A stretch of 64,000 nucleotides of DNA from Algibacter marinivivus (GTDB taxonomy: Bacteria; Bacteroidota; Bacteroidia; Flavobacteriales; Flavobacteriaceae): contig NZ_QFRI01000003.1 in assembly GCF_003143755.1 (NCBI RefSeq), positions 1 through 64,000 on the forward strand. The letters run 5' to 3'. Below the pieces are notes generated by a model. It had not been told where the DNA came from, did not search any database, and saw only the letters and a program-made list of their open reading frames with translations. Both the position numbers and the translations under genes were made by a program. This document shows, piece after piece, positions 55,812-64,000 of the stretch (within the stretch, counting starts at the first letter, position 1; every line of letters begins with the position of its first letter).

Positions 55812-56312
55812 TTGCAATTAACCCACTACAATACTAACTTCAATAAACAAAAATTTCCTATCACATTAATTTGCGATAATGTAACGAACGCACCAAATAT
55901 TGGTAGTTTATTTAGAATTTCTGATGCTTTTGGAATTGAAAAATTAATTCTTTGTGGTGAAAACATTCAGTTAGGCAGAAAAATGGCTAAAACGTCAAGA
56001 GCCACAGAAAAGATTGTAGATTACGAAATGAATCGTAAAGCTTCAGAAATTATTGAAGATTTAAAAAGCAAAAACTACCAAATTATTTCATTAGAAATCA
56101 CTGATTCTAGTCAACCAATTCACAAGGTTCAATTTTCAAAAGAAAAACCCCTTGCATTAATTATTGGTGATGAGAATTTTGGAGTTTCTGAAAACATTTT
56201 AAAAACTTCAAACGCAATTATCCACATTGAGATGTTTGGACAAAATAGCAGCATGAATGTGGTACAAGCCACTAATATTGCTTTATATGAAATTACAAAG
56301 CAGCTTTTGTAA
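55812..56312 (+). CDS. TrmH/SpoU family RNA methyltransferase
   Basis: The 166-residue SPOUT protein has motif 1 in ICDNVTNAPNIGSLFRISDA, motif 2 in ALIIGDENFGVS and motif 3 in MFGQNSSMNVVQATNIALYE, so the knot and SAM pocket are intact. It lacks an N-terminal substrate-binding domain. The start must be the TTG at 55812: a stop codon (TAG) precedes it directly and the next in-frame ATG lies after motif 1. Family members 2'-O-methylate tRNA or rRNA. Another SpoU gene lies at 58966-59424 on the other strand. Confidence 0.9.
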   Translation: MQLTHYNTNFNKQKFPITLICDNVTNAPNIGSLFRISDAFGIEKLILCGENIQLGRKMAKTSRATEKIVDYEMNRKASEIIEDLKSKNYQIISLEITDSSQPIHKVQFSKEKPLALIIGDENFGVSENILKTSNAIIHIEMFGQNSSMNVVQATNIALYEITKQLL

Positions 56313-56333
56313 ACTGTTTTATATATTTACTCT

Positions 56334-57422
56334 ATGAATTCGAACACCATTTCAAACGGTATTTTAAAAGCGCTTGGTATTATTATCGGGATTGCGGTAT
56401 TGCTTTACTTTTTATATCAAATTCAAGCAGTTATTGGTTATGTGGCCATTGCTGCTGTAATTTCTTTAATCGGAAGACCGATTGTTTTATTCTTAGAACG
56501 CCGATTAAAGTTCAAGAACACCATTGCAGTTATTGTTACTATGGTATTGCTTTTGGGGATCTTTATAGGATTGGTAGGTTTGTTTATTCCTCTTATAATT
56601 AAACAAGGACAAAATTTATCACTTTTAAATATTGAAGAACTTCAAACTAATATTGAAAACCTCTACTCAGAAATAATTACCTATTTTGATTTACATCAGA
56701 TTGATGTAGAACAGTCTTTAAAAGACTCTAACCTACTTTCAAAAATAGATTTTTCGTTAATTCCAGATTTTTTAAACTCCGTTATTAGTGGTCTAGGAAG
56801 TTTTAGTATTGCTTTATTTTCAGTTTTATTTATATCCTTTTTCTTCTTAAAAGACAGCAAATTATTTGAAAGCGGAGTACTTACGTTTATTCCCGATAAT
56901 AAAGAATCACGTTGGAAAACATCTTCTACAAAAATCAAAGATTTATTATCTAGATATTTTGTTGGTCTTATATTTCAAATACTCATTCTATTCATAATTT
57001 ATATGATTGGGTTACTTATTATTGGTGTTGAAAATGCAGTCGTTATAGCATTTTTATGTGCTCTTTTAAATCTAATCCCTTATGTAGGTCCTCTAGTTGG
57101 TGCTTTTTTAATGTTAACATTAACGATGACAAGTAACTTAGGAGAGTCATTTAGCGACGTTATTTTGCCTAAAACCTTCTGGGTTTTTATAGTATTTATG
57201 ATTGGACAGTTAGTTGATAATTTTGGAAGTCAGCCTATAATCTTCTCAAAAAGTGTTAAGTCTCATCCTCTAGAAATTTTCTTAGTTATTTTAATTACTG
57301 GTATTTTATTTGGTGTTATTGGTTTAATTATAGCGGTTCCGGCTTACACAGCTATAAAAGTTATTTTAAAAGCCTTTTTATCTGAAAACAAGATTGTTAA
57401 AAAGCTTACCAAAGACCTTTAA
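56334..57422 (+). CDS. AI-2E family transporter
   Basis: The 362-residue protein has about seven to eight membrane segments, two at the N-terminus (ALGIIIGIAVLLYFLYQI, YVAIAAVISLIGRPIVLF), a soluble middle part (about 90-150) and the family core VENAVVIAFLCALLNLIPYV with GPLVGAFLMLTL, then GQLVDNFGSQPIIFSKSV. Named after a proposed AI-2 exporter, the family is broad and many members are unlikely to handle AI-2; some are Na+/H+ antiporters. Function here is open. Inside the tsaD run, 21 bases after the methyltransferase. Confidence 0.88.
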   Translation: MNSNTISNGILKALGIIIGIAVLLYFLYQIQAVIGYVAIAAVISLIGRPIVLFLERRLKFKNTIAVIVTMVLLLGIFIGLVGLFIPLIIKQGQNLSLLNIEELQTNIENLYSEIITYFDLHQIDVEQSLKDSNLLSKIDFSLIPDFLNSVISGLGSFSIALFSVLFISFFFLKDSKLFESGVLTFIPDNKESRWKTSSTKIKDLLSRYFVGLIFQILILFIIYMIGLLIIGVENAVVIAFLCALLNLIPYVGPLVGAFLMLTLTMTSNLGESFSDVILPKTFWVFIVFMIGQLVDNFGSQPIIFSKSVKSHPLEIFLVILITGILFGVIGLIIAVPAYTAIKVILKAFLSENKIVKKLTKDL

Positions 57423-57430
57423 GTTTTAAT

Positions 57431-58609
57431 TTGAATAAAAACATATTACATACTGAAATACAGGATTTTATAAACACAAATATAAACTCTGACTTAAATT
57501 CATTATTACTAAAAGGCTTTACGTTTCCAAACATTGAAAGTAAAACAATTATAGAGCAGATTGAAGCTAAAAAAAGAAGCAAAACGAAGCTCTCTACTTG
57601 GTTTTTAACTAAAAATATTTACTACCCAAACAAATTAAATATTGAACAAACCTCTTCTGAAGTAACAGCAAATTATAAATCTGAATTAATTGAAGGCGAT
57701 TCCATAATTGATTTAACTGGAGGTTTTGGCGTGGACTGTTTTTACTTTTCAAAACAGTTTAAATCGGTTATTCATTGCGAGATAAATGAAACACTTTCAG
57801 AAATTGTAAATCATAACTACAAGCAGTTAAATATTGATAACGTTACAACTATTCAAGCAGATGGTATTTCTTATTTAAAAAATTCAAATAAAACTTTTGA
57901 TTGGATATATATTGATCCTTCAAGACGTCATGATAGTAAAGGCAAAGTCTTCTTTTTAAAAGATTGCTTACCTAATGTTCCTCAGCACTTAGACTTACTA
58001 TTTAAGCATTCAAAAAATATCATGATTAAAACATCTCCTTTATTAGATATATCGGTTGGTATTAGCGAATTAAAACATGTAAAAACCATTCATGTTGTTG
58101 CAATAAATAACGAAGTAAAAGAACTACTTTGGGTTTTAGAAGCTGATTTTAGTGATGAGATTTCAATAAAAACCATCAACATAAAAAAAGAAACAAATGA
58201 GGCTTTTAAGTTTCATTTAAATGAAGAAAAACAAACAGAAGCCAAATACAGCTTACCTCTAACCTATTTATTTGAACCCAATTCAGCTGTTTTAAAGGCT
58301 GGTGCTTTTAATCAAATATCCAAGCAACTAAACTTAGATAAATTGAATAAACATTCTCATTTATACACTAGTAATCAGTTTATTGATTTCCCTGGACGTT
58401 CTTTTAAAATTGAAGACATTGTTCCATATAACAAAAAAATACTCAAAAGATTAGCTATTAAAAAAGCTAATATTACCACAAGAAACTTCCCTGAAACTGT
58501 TCAGCAAATAAGAACGAAGTTTAAAATTAGTGATGGTGGTAATATCTATCTATTTTTCACAACAGATTTAAACAATCAAAAAATAGTATTAGTCACTAAA
58601 AAATTATAA
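57431..58609 (+). CDS. Class I SAM-dependent methyltransferase (THUMP-like)
   Basis: The 392-residue protein has an N-terminal helical part, a SAM-binding Rossmann domain (motif I IDLTGGFGVDCFYFSK, then VIHCEINETLSEIVNHNY, motif IV WIYIDPSRRHDSKGK) and a C-terminal THUMP-like domain (ANITTRNFPETVQQIRTKF). The DPSRR motif instead of DPPY or NPPY is characteristic of this group. Substrate unknown, likely RNA. The start is a TTG at 57431; no ATG precedes it nearby in frame, and it lies 8 bases after the AI-2E gene. Confidence 0.88.
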   Translation: MNKNILHTEIQDFINTNINSDLNSLLLKGFTFPNIESKTIIEQIEAKKRSKTKLSTWFLTKNIYYPNKLNIEQTSSEVTANYKSELIEGDSIIDLTGGFGVDCFYFSKQFKSVIHCEINETLSEIVNHNYKQLNIDNVTTIQADGISYLKNSNKTFDWIYIDPSRRHDSKGKVFFLKDCLPNVPQHLDLLFKHSKNIMIKTSPLLDISVGISELKHVKTIHVVAINNEVKELLWVLEADFSDEISIKTINIKKETNEAFKFHLNEEKQTEAKYSLPLTYLFEPNSAVLKAGAFNQISKQLNLDKLNKHSHLYTSNQFIDFPGRSFKIEDIVPYNKKILKRLAIKKANITTRNFPETVQQIRTKFKISDGGNIYLFFTTDLNNQKIVLVTKKL

Positions 58610-58612
58610 ATA

Positions 58613-58969
58613 ATGACGCTTCAAGAACTTGCAGGACAGTATTCCATTACAGGTGCTAATCAAAATCTAGAATCAAGTACTTATAAGGGCATTCTTGATT
58701 TAGCAATTGATGAAAACAATAGAGTTAGAGCAAAATGGTTAATAAATAAAACCCAAGAACAATTTGGCTATGGTTTTTTTAAAGATAATATTCTTGTTAT
58801 TAATTTTAATTACAAAAACGACAATACCACTTTTAAAGGTGTTGTAGTTTACAAATGTATTTCAAAAGATTTTCTTGAAGGTTTTTGGTCTGAAAAACAT
58901 GGAGACCCAAATTACATTGGAGAGGAACGTGCTTTTAGAATAGATAAATTAAAAGAAGTAGTAAACTAA
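58613..58969 (+). CDS. Lipocalin-like small protein of unknown function
   Basis: The 118-residue protein begins 3 bases after the methyltransferase. It looks like a small beta-barrel: LAGQYSITGANQNLESSTYK, GILDLAIDENNRVRAKWLIN, QFGYGFFKDNILVINFNYKN, FKGVVVYKCISKDFLEGFWS. No signal peptide. I do not recognise a family. It ends by overlapping the convergent SpoU gene by 4 bases. Last gene of the tsaD run. Confidence 0.75.
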   Translation: MTLQELAGQYSITGANQNLESSTYKGILDLAIDENNRVRAKWLINKTQEQFGYGFFKDNILVINFNYKNDNTTFKGVVVYKCISKDFLEGFWSEKHGDPNYIGEERAFRIDKLKEVVN

Positions 58970-59424
58970 GAGCGTGGTTTATTTAGCCCTCTATCATAAA
59001 GAACAATACTTCCAGCTACTGATACATTTAAACTTAATTTTGAATTGAATTTTACCAAAAAATGAGATTTATCAATAGCCTGTTTTGACAATCCATGATC
59101 TTCAGCTCCTAATAAATATACGCAACGCCTAGGATGATGAAATGTTTCTAACGGTTCCGCCTTATCAGTTAACTCTACACCTACTATTCTAGCGCCTTTT
59201 GGAATATTATTAAGAAAATTTTCAAACGTTTCGTAATGAAAATATGGCATCGCTTTTACAGCATCATGCGTATCACAAGCCTGTTTTGCATAACGATTTC
59301 CAATTGTAAAAATAAAACTAGCCCCTAAGTTTTGAGCAGAACGCCATAAGACTCCCAAATTTTCTGGTGTTTTTCCATTTTGGATACCGATACCGAAAAA
59401 TTCATTTTTAAAATTATCATTCAT
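58966..59424 (-). CDS. TrmH/SpoU family RNA methyltransferase (TrmL-like size)
   Basis: The 152-residue SPOUT protein has motif 1 in GIQNGKTPENLGVLWRSAQN, motif 2 in RCVYLLGAEDHGLSK and motif 3 in LSLNVSVAGSIVLYDRGLNK. All three SpoU motifs are present, but there is no substrate domain. The start used is the ATG at 59424; the open frame reaches a TTG at 59433. It differs enough from the protein at 55812 to be a separate orthologue group. Likely a tRNA 2'-O-methyltransferase. Confidence 0.9.
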   Translation of the reverse strand: MNDNFKNEFFGIGIQNGKTPENLGVLWRSAQNLGASFIFTIGNRYAKQACDTHDAVKAMPYFHYETFENFLNNIPKGARIVGVELTDKAEPLETFHHPRRCVYLLGAEDHGLSKQAIDKSHFLVKFNSKLSLNVSVAGSIVLYDRGLNKPRS

Positions 59425-59454
59425 ACTAAACAAAAATAGAAAGAAATTAAAAAC

Positions 59455-59489
59455 AAAAAAGCTCCAATATTTTCATATTGAAGCTTTTT
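59455..59489 (-). terminator. Terminator of tRNA-Arg
   Basis: AAAAAGCT and its complement with further pairing inside (AATAT / ATATT), followed on the minus strand by CTTTTTTGTTTTT. It begins 2 bases after the tRNA 3' end. Confidence 0.85.
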
Positions 59490-59490
59490 G

Positions 59491-59564
59491 TGAGCCCTGA
59501 AGGATTCGAACCTTCGACCGCCTCCTTAGAAGGGAGGTGCTCTATCCAGCTGAGCTAAGAGCCC
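59491..59564 (-). tRNA. tRNA-Arg (anticodon TCT)
   Basis: The minus strand folds as a full cloverleaf of 74 bases: acceptor GGGCTCT, D arm GCTCAGCTGGATAGAGC, anticodon arm CCTCC-CTTCTAA-GGAGG with anticodon TCT, T arm GAAGG-TTCGAAT-CCTTC. CCA is not encoded, consistent with the need for RNase Z and CCA addition. Confidence 0.97.
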
Positions 59565-59768
59565 TCAAAGAAAACATTTCTGTTTTCTGGAGTGCAAATA
59601 TAAAATTAACTATATATCTAACCAAAAGAAATGTTTATAATTTTAAGTAAAATTTCATTACTTCTGATAATAAAATTATTAGTTCTTCAAAAATCAATTA
59701 TTAAATGATAATCAATAAAAAACACCATATTGCTATGGTGCTACTATTGTTTTTACTTTAATATTATT

Positions 59769-61355
59769 TTAAGCGAAATAGATATATATTCCTATCACTA
59801 TAACGCAAATTCCAACACCTACAGTTTTCAAATGTTTCCAAGGTATTATATCTACTTGTTTTGTAAACTCTAAACTAAATGCTTCAGAGCGCGGATAAAA
59901 CTTACCTATAATCAACATTATTACCACATTTAAAACAAATAAAATAGCCATAACATGCAAGAAATGAGGATAATTATCAGCACCAATAACAAAAGGTTTA
60001 ATAATAAATTGGCTTATACTATATAAAACTACTCCTGATATTATAGCAACTTTCGCTGCAATAGCTGGAACGTACTTAGTTAAATACCCCACAACTATAA
60101 TGGTTAAAATAGGAATACTATAACAACCATTTACTTCTTGTAGATATCCAAACAAACCGTCAGGAGCATTTGCAATTAAAGGCGCAATACACATTGATAG
60201 AATAGCCAATACTACTCCAAAAGACTTTCCTGCAAAAACAGTTTCTTTTTCTGTAGCATCCTTTTTAATGTGAGATTTATAAATATCAATTCCGAATAAA
60301 GTTACCGAACTATTTAATGCAGAATTAAATGAACTTAGTATGGCTCCAAATAAAACAGCTGCAAAGAAACCAACTAAAGCTGCAGGTAACACTTTAGTAA
60401 CTAACATTGGGTAAGCTTCGTCTGGATTCTCTAATGTATTTCCAAACATGTGAAAAGCAATTACACCAGGTAAAACAACAATAAGCGGTCCCAGTATTTT
60501 TATAAATGAGGCTAACAATAATCCTTTTTGACCTTCTTTTAAATTCTTTGCTCCTAATGCCCTTTGAATAATAGCTTGATTTGTTCCCCAATAAAATAAT
60601 TGAACCAACATCATACCCGTGAAAATAGTTCCAAAAGGGATTGAGGAATCTGAATCTCCCATAGCCTTAAATTTGTCTGGATTAGTAGTCATTAAAGTAG
60701 AAATGCCTTCAGAAATACTACCGTCTCCAATAGCGAGTAAACCGAAGAAAGGAATCATAAGTCCACCAATTAATAACCCAACTGCGTTAATAGTATCAGA
60801 AACAGCAACAGCTTTTAAACCTCCAAAAATCGCATAAATTGATCCGACTATACCTATACCCCAAACAGTAATCCATAAAGCTGTTGTTTTTGAAACATTA
60901 AGTAACTCAGGAACATTAAACATAGAATTAATTGCCAAAGCTCCAGAATATAAAACAATAGGTAATAACACAACAACATATCCACTTAAAAATAAACCTG
61001 AAGTTATGGTTTTAGTCATTTTATCATAACGTTTTTCTAAAAATTGAGGCACAGTAGTTATACCACCTTTAAGGTATCTTGGTAATAAAAATACTGCAGT
61101 AACTACCATAGCTATAGCAGCTAAAGTTTCCCAGGCCATAACAAGAATACCCTCTTTAAAAGCTGCGCCATTTAATCCAACAATCTGTTCTGTAGAAAGG
61201 TTTGTTAATAATAAAGAACCTGCAATTACAAACCCCGTAAGACTTCTTCCTCCTAGAAAATACCCATCAGAAGAACTTTCATTTGTCTTTCGTGTTGCTA
61301 GATAAGAAATAATGGCTACTAAGGCTGTAAACCCAAGAAAAGATAAAATTTGCAT
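59769..61355 (-). CDS. Sodium:solute symporter (SLC5/SSS), likely galactose or other hexose
   Basis: The 528-residue protein has about 13 to 14 membrane segments and SSS motifs: FLGGRSLTGFVIAGSLLLTN, LSTEQIVGLNGAAFKEG, RYDKMTKTITSGLFLSGY, YAIFGGLKAVAVSDTINAVG, YWGTNQAIIQRALGAKNLKEG and AVLFGAILSSFNSALNSSVT. It resembles vSGLT-type sugar transporters. It is divergent from galM-galK, which makes galactose (or a galactoside breakdown product) the likely substrate; this is a context inference. Confidence 0.9.
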   Translation of the reverse strand: MQILSFLGFTALVAIISYLATRKTNESSSDGYFLGGRSLTGFVIAGSLLLTNLSTEQIVGLNGAAFKEGILVMAWETLAAIAMVVTAVFLLPRYLKGGITTVPQFLEKRYDKMTKTITSGLFLSGYVVVLLPIVLYSGALAINSMFNVPELLNVSKTTALWITVWGIGIVGSIYAIFGGLKAVAVSDTINAVGLLIGGLMIPFFGLLAIGDGSISEGISTLMTTNPDKFKAMGDSDSSIPFGTIFTGMMLVQLFYWGTNQAIIQRALGAKNLKEGQKGLLLASFIKILGPLIVVLPGVIAFHMFGNTLENPDEAYPMLVTKVLPAALVGFFAAVLFGAILSSFNSALNSSVTLFGIDIYKSHIKKDATEKETVFAGKSFGVVLAILSMCIAPLIANAPDGLFGYLQEVNGCYSIPILTIIVVGYLTKYVPAIAAKVAIISGVVLYSISQFIIKPFVIGADNYPHFLHVMAILFVLNVVIMLIIGKFYPRSEAFSLEFTKQVDIIPWKHLKTVGVGICVIVIGIYIYFA

Positions 61356-61701
61356 ATGTATTAGATTAGTTAGTTTAATTATTCAAATATATGTATTAAG
61401 CCTAATATTACACCGCTAAAAGGTCAATAACTATATTTTTCAATAAATAAAAAACAGACTAATAAGATATAGTATATTTTAATAAAAAAACTATATTTAT
61501 ACCGCAGATTATTGACATAAAAAAAATAATTTTCTTTATAATAACTAAATTATAAGCTCTATTAAGTTCCATTTAACTTTAATAAATTGAAAATGGAAAT
61601 CTAATACATATGATTTATTATACCCAGCCATTATCCTTAACTATAAAAGAGCTAACTATCATTTTTATTATAAAATTTCTAAAATTTATTCAAAAAAAAT
61701 A
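61356..61701. other. Divergent control region of the galactose genes
   Basis: 346 bases, very AT-rich, between the symporter and galM. It contains a possible symporter -7 element (61384-61391), a widely spaced inverted pair GTCAATAA (61423-61430) and TTATTGAC (61509-61516), and repeated ACTATATTT words (61430-61438, 61490-61498). No ORF and no exact galM promoter motif was seen. Confidence 0.5.
61384..61391 (-). promoter_or_regulatory. Possible symporter promoter, -7 element
   Basis: The minus strand reads TATATTTG (TAnnTTTG), 28 bases before the symporter ATG. No TTG at -33. Confidence 0.4.
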
Positions 61702-62592
61702 ATGTACAGTATTAAACATAATCAAGTTTCAAATATTTTAGAAATTAAAGATTCTAAAAAATATTTGGCAGGCAAAATATATTTAAACGATGGTGGTAGC
61801 TTACAAGAATTAACTCTCGGAGGAAAAAAAATTATAAGTGATTTATCACCCTTAACTTATGATATCACTTATGCTTCTTCTATTTTATTTCCATTTGCTA
61901 ACAGAATAAAAGATGGATTATACAATTTTAATGGTAAAACTTATCAGTTAGAGACAAACCAAGAAGAAGAACAAAATGCTTTACATGGCTTTGTTTTTAA
62001 TAAATCATTTAAAATTATTAAGCAAAATATTTCTGATACTTGTGTTGAAATTGTTCTTGAGTATATAGAAAACAAAAAATCTAAAGGCTTTCCATTTACT
62101 TATAATATTCAGGTAAGCTATATCTTTTCAAAAAACAACCTATGTTTAAGTGTATCGGTTGAAAATACAGACACCAAAGTTTTTCCTTTTACTTTGGGTT
62201 GGCATCCTTATTTTTTAAGTGAAAATTTATACGAAAGTTCATTACGTTTTGATAGCAAACAAAAACTTAAAATTGGAAAAAGAAATATTACAACAGGTAT
62301 AAAAGATTTTTGCTTAGCAGATAAATTTCAAATTAAAAATCAGCAACTAGATGATTGTTGGATTTTGGACTCTGATAATATATATTTCTATACTCCTAGT
62401 TATAAAGTTTCAATAAATTCTTCTGTAAAAAACAACTTCCTACAAGCCTATACTCCACCCAAAAAAAACTATATAGCCATAGAGCCTACTACTGGCGTTT
62501 CTGATAGTTTTAACAATAAGATTGGTTTACAAACTTTAAGCCCAAATGAAAGTTATGATATTACGTGGTCATTAAAAATAGTTAACAATTAA
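61702..62592 (+). CDS. galM: Aldose 1-epimerase
   Basis: GalM interconverts the alpha and beta anomers of galactose. The 296-residue protein has the substrate-binding SSILFPFANRIKDGLYNFNG, ALHGFVFNKSF with the conserved His of LHG, FPFTLGWHPYFL with the catalytic His, and IAIEPTTG with the catalytic Glu. No signal peptide, so it works in the cytoplasm, beside galK, which starts 10 bases later. The gal name rests on this pairing; related aldose epimerases for other sugars exist. Confidence 0.9.
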   Translation: MYSIKHNQVSNILEIKDSKKYLAGKIYLNDGGSLQELTLGGKKIISDLSPLTYDITYASSILFPFANRIKDGLYNFNGKTYQLETNQEEEQNALHGFVFNKSFKIIKQNISDTCVEIVLEYIENKKSKGFPFTYNIQVSYIFSKNNLCLSVSVENTDTKVFPFTLGWHPYFLSENLYESSLRFDSKQKLKIGKRNITTGIKDFCLADKFQIKNQQLDDCWILDSDNIYFYTPSYKVSINSSVKNNFLQAYTPPKKNYIAIEPTTGVSDSFNNKIGLQTLSPNESYDITWSLKIVNN

Positions 62593-62602
62593 ACTACTAA
62601 AA

Positions 62603-63751
62603 ATGAGTGTTGCACTAATACATGAGGTAAAAAAAACATTTATAGAAAAATTTAAAACAGATCCTTTACTAGTTTTTTCTCCAGGTAGAATAAACATAAT
62701 TGGAGAACATACTGACTATAATGATGGATTTGTTTTTCCAGCTGCTGTTGACAAAGGAATTGTAGCTGGAATTCAAAAAAGTGATTCTGGGAGTTGTACC
62801 GCTATTGCTTTGGATTTAGGTAGTACAGCCAAATTTGAATTAAATAAGTTTCAACCTTCAAAAGTGGGGAGCTGGGAAAACTATGTTTTTGGTGTTGTTG
62901 CCGAAATACAAAATAGAAACAAAGTTATAGGTGATTTTAATATCATTTTTAAAGGAAATATTCCTAAAGGAGCTGGAATGTCTTCTTCTGCTGCATTAGA
63001 AAACAGTGTGGTTTTTGGTTTAAACGAATTATTTGAATTAGGGTTTTCTAAAGAAGACATGGTTTTAATTTCACAAAAAGCAGAGCATAATTATGTAGGT
63101 GTCAATTGCGGTATTATGGATCAATATGCTAGTATGTTTGGTATTAAAAATCATGCATTACACTTAGACTGTAGAACCTTAAAGTTTAAGTCTTATAAAA
63201 TTGATTTTAAAGACCATCAGTTGATGCTTATAAATACTAATGTAAAGCATAGTTTATCGGATAGTGCTTATAATGATAGACGTTCAGCTTGTGAGAGTAT
63301 TTCTGAGTTATTAGGTATTAAAGCATTGAGAGATGCCACTGAAGCAGACTTAGAAACAGTTATTGATAAAGTAATTCCTGCAAATTATCAAAAAGCGCTT
63401 TATATAATTCAAGAAAATGCTAGAACTTTAAAAGCTGCAAAAGCAATTGAAAAAGGAGACTTAGATACCTTAGGTTCTTTGATTTATCAATCTCATGATG
63501 GTTTATCAAATCAATACAAAGTAAGTTGTAATGAATTAGATTTTCTTGTAAAACAAGCTAAAAAAAATAAACATGTTCTTGGAGCAAGAATGATGGGAGG
63601 TGGTTTTGGTGGATGTACCATTAACTTAGTTAATAAAAAAGAAGCTAATACATTTGGAGAAATTGCATCAACTGCATATAAGAAGATGTTTAACAAAGAA
63701 TGTTCTGTCTATTATATTCAGTTATCTACTGGAACACATATTGTAAAATAA
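62603..63751 (+). CDS. galK: Galactokinase
   Basis: GalK phosphorylates alpha-D-galactose, entering the Leloir pathway. The 382-residue GHMP kinase has the galactose signature GRINIIGEHTDYNDGFVFPA, the ATP loop IPKGAGMSSSAALENSVVFG, NCGIMDQYASMFG with the catalytic Asp, and GARMMGGGFGGCTINLV. All motifs are present. It is in an operon with galM and opposite the symporter. galT and galE are not in the window; they may lie just beyond or elsewhere. Confidence 0.97.
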   Translation: MSVALIHEVKKTFIEKFKTDPLLVFSPGRINIIGEHTDYNDGFVFPAAVDKGIVAGIQKSDSGSCTAIALDLGSTAKFELNKFQPSKVGSWENYVFGVVAEIQNRNKVIGDFNIIFKGNIPKGAGMSSSAALENSVVFGLNELFELGFSKEDMVLISQKAEHNYVGVNCGIMDQYASMFGIKNHALHLDCRTLKFKSYKIDFKDHQLMLINTNVKHSLSDSAYNDRRSACESISELLGIKALRDATEADLETVIDKVIPANYQKALYIIQENARTLKAAKAIEKGDLDTLGSLIYQSHDGLSNQYKVSCNELDFLVKQAKKNKHVLGARMMGGGFGGCTINLVNKKEANTFGEIASTAYKKMFNKECSVYYIQLSTGTHIVK

Positions 63752-64000
63752 CAAACGAAATACAATATTAAAAATATAATATCTGTCATATTACAATACT
63801 ATTTAATAATATATCTACATAAGAAAAAGATTCATGAGGTCAAAATCGACCATTCATCAAGAATTCCACAAGAAATAGTAGATTTATTTGCTTAGTAGCG
63901 GTTTAAGCTTAAAATTAAATTGGTATTACATACTAAATGATAGCTTCAAAAGTTATATTTTTAGCCATCTAAACAAACGCTTTTAATGAAACGCTATTTA
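63752..64000. other. Non-coding right edge with a possible short gene remnant
   Basis: 249 bases without a clear gene. A 25-codon open stretch (63821-63895) reads KKKIHEVKIDHSSRIPQEIV then DLFA and a TAG, with no ATG, which looks like the tail of a lost gene. No family was recognised. The rest shows nothing. Confidence 0.3.

Overview
The window is a piece of chromosome from a marine-type member of the Flavobacteriaceae (Bacteroidota). The evidence is AT-rich DNA, type IX secretion (T9SS) parts (a type B sorted adhesin, PorP/SprF, PorQ), BshA for bacillithiol, a six-domain ribosomal protein S1, several promoters of the Bacteroidota form TAnnTTTG, few Shine-Dalgarno-like sites and frequent TTG starts. 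Species cannot be fixed from sequence alone. Most of the window is ordinary core genome. No prophage, CRISPR array, intact insertion sequence or classic defence island was seen.

Layout. 1-7975: a secreted-adhesin module on the + strand, with the 3' part of a very repetitive cell-surface protein, a PorP/SprF partner and two tandem OmpA/TPR/PD40 proteins, ending in a hairpin. 7980-8830: a gene graveyard holding a decayed lipoprotein PqqB-like metallo-hydrolase and a second unrecognised relic. 8947-10970: CAP lipoprotein, pdxH, SRPBCC protein. 10971-14698: an unknown protein, then a tight minus-strand operon pyrR-pyrB-(110 aa)-DUF3291-(29 aa small ORF)-rnz. 14741-22491: rpsA, a LysM protein, cmk, porQ, a second LysM protein and lon. 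22672-30481: rhomboid protease, LpxL-type acyltransferase, aroC, a large FAD/Fe-S oxidase, a small beta-barrel protein, bshA. 30561-39200: a GH3/beta-lactamase fusion, then an operon of amidase, MlaD, an HdrE/HdrD-like Fe-S pair and two unknowns. 39366-44111: lptD, ridA, a hybrid histidine kinase and a sugar kinase. 45014-51607: gap, pfkA, tamB. 51862-58969: a long + strand operon (tsaD, PPIase, rsmE, DUF4159, trmH-like, AI-2E family, methyltransferase). 58966-63751: a second SpoU methyltransferase, tRNA-Arg(TCT), and a galactose divergon (Na+/sugar symporter against galM-galK).

Points most worth a second look: (1) a hybrid histidine kinase whose phospho-accepting His is replaced by Tyr while its ATPase and receiver domains look intact; (2) a compact promoter-plus-terminator unit of about 75 nt with no ORF between aroC and the FAD oxidase, a candidate small RNA; (3) a 29-codon ORF packed between DUF3291 and rnz, joined to rnz by ATGA; (4) the decayed metallo-hydrolase region; (5) a dispersed intergenic element present three times; (6) near-identical 228-bp tandem repeats in the adhesin; (7) two mutually exclusive perfect hairpins between pdxH and the CAP gene. 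I did not find one unmistakable new multi-gene system. The three RNA-level or small-ORF candidates and the pseudo-kinase are the best leads.
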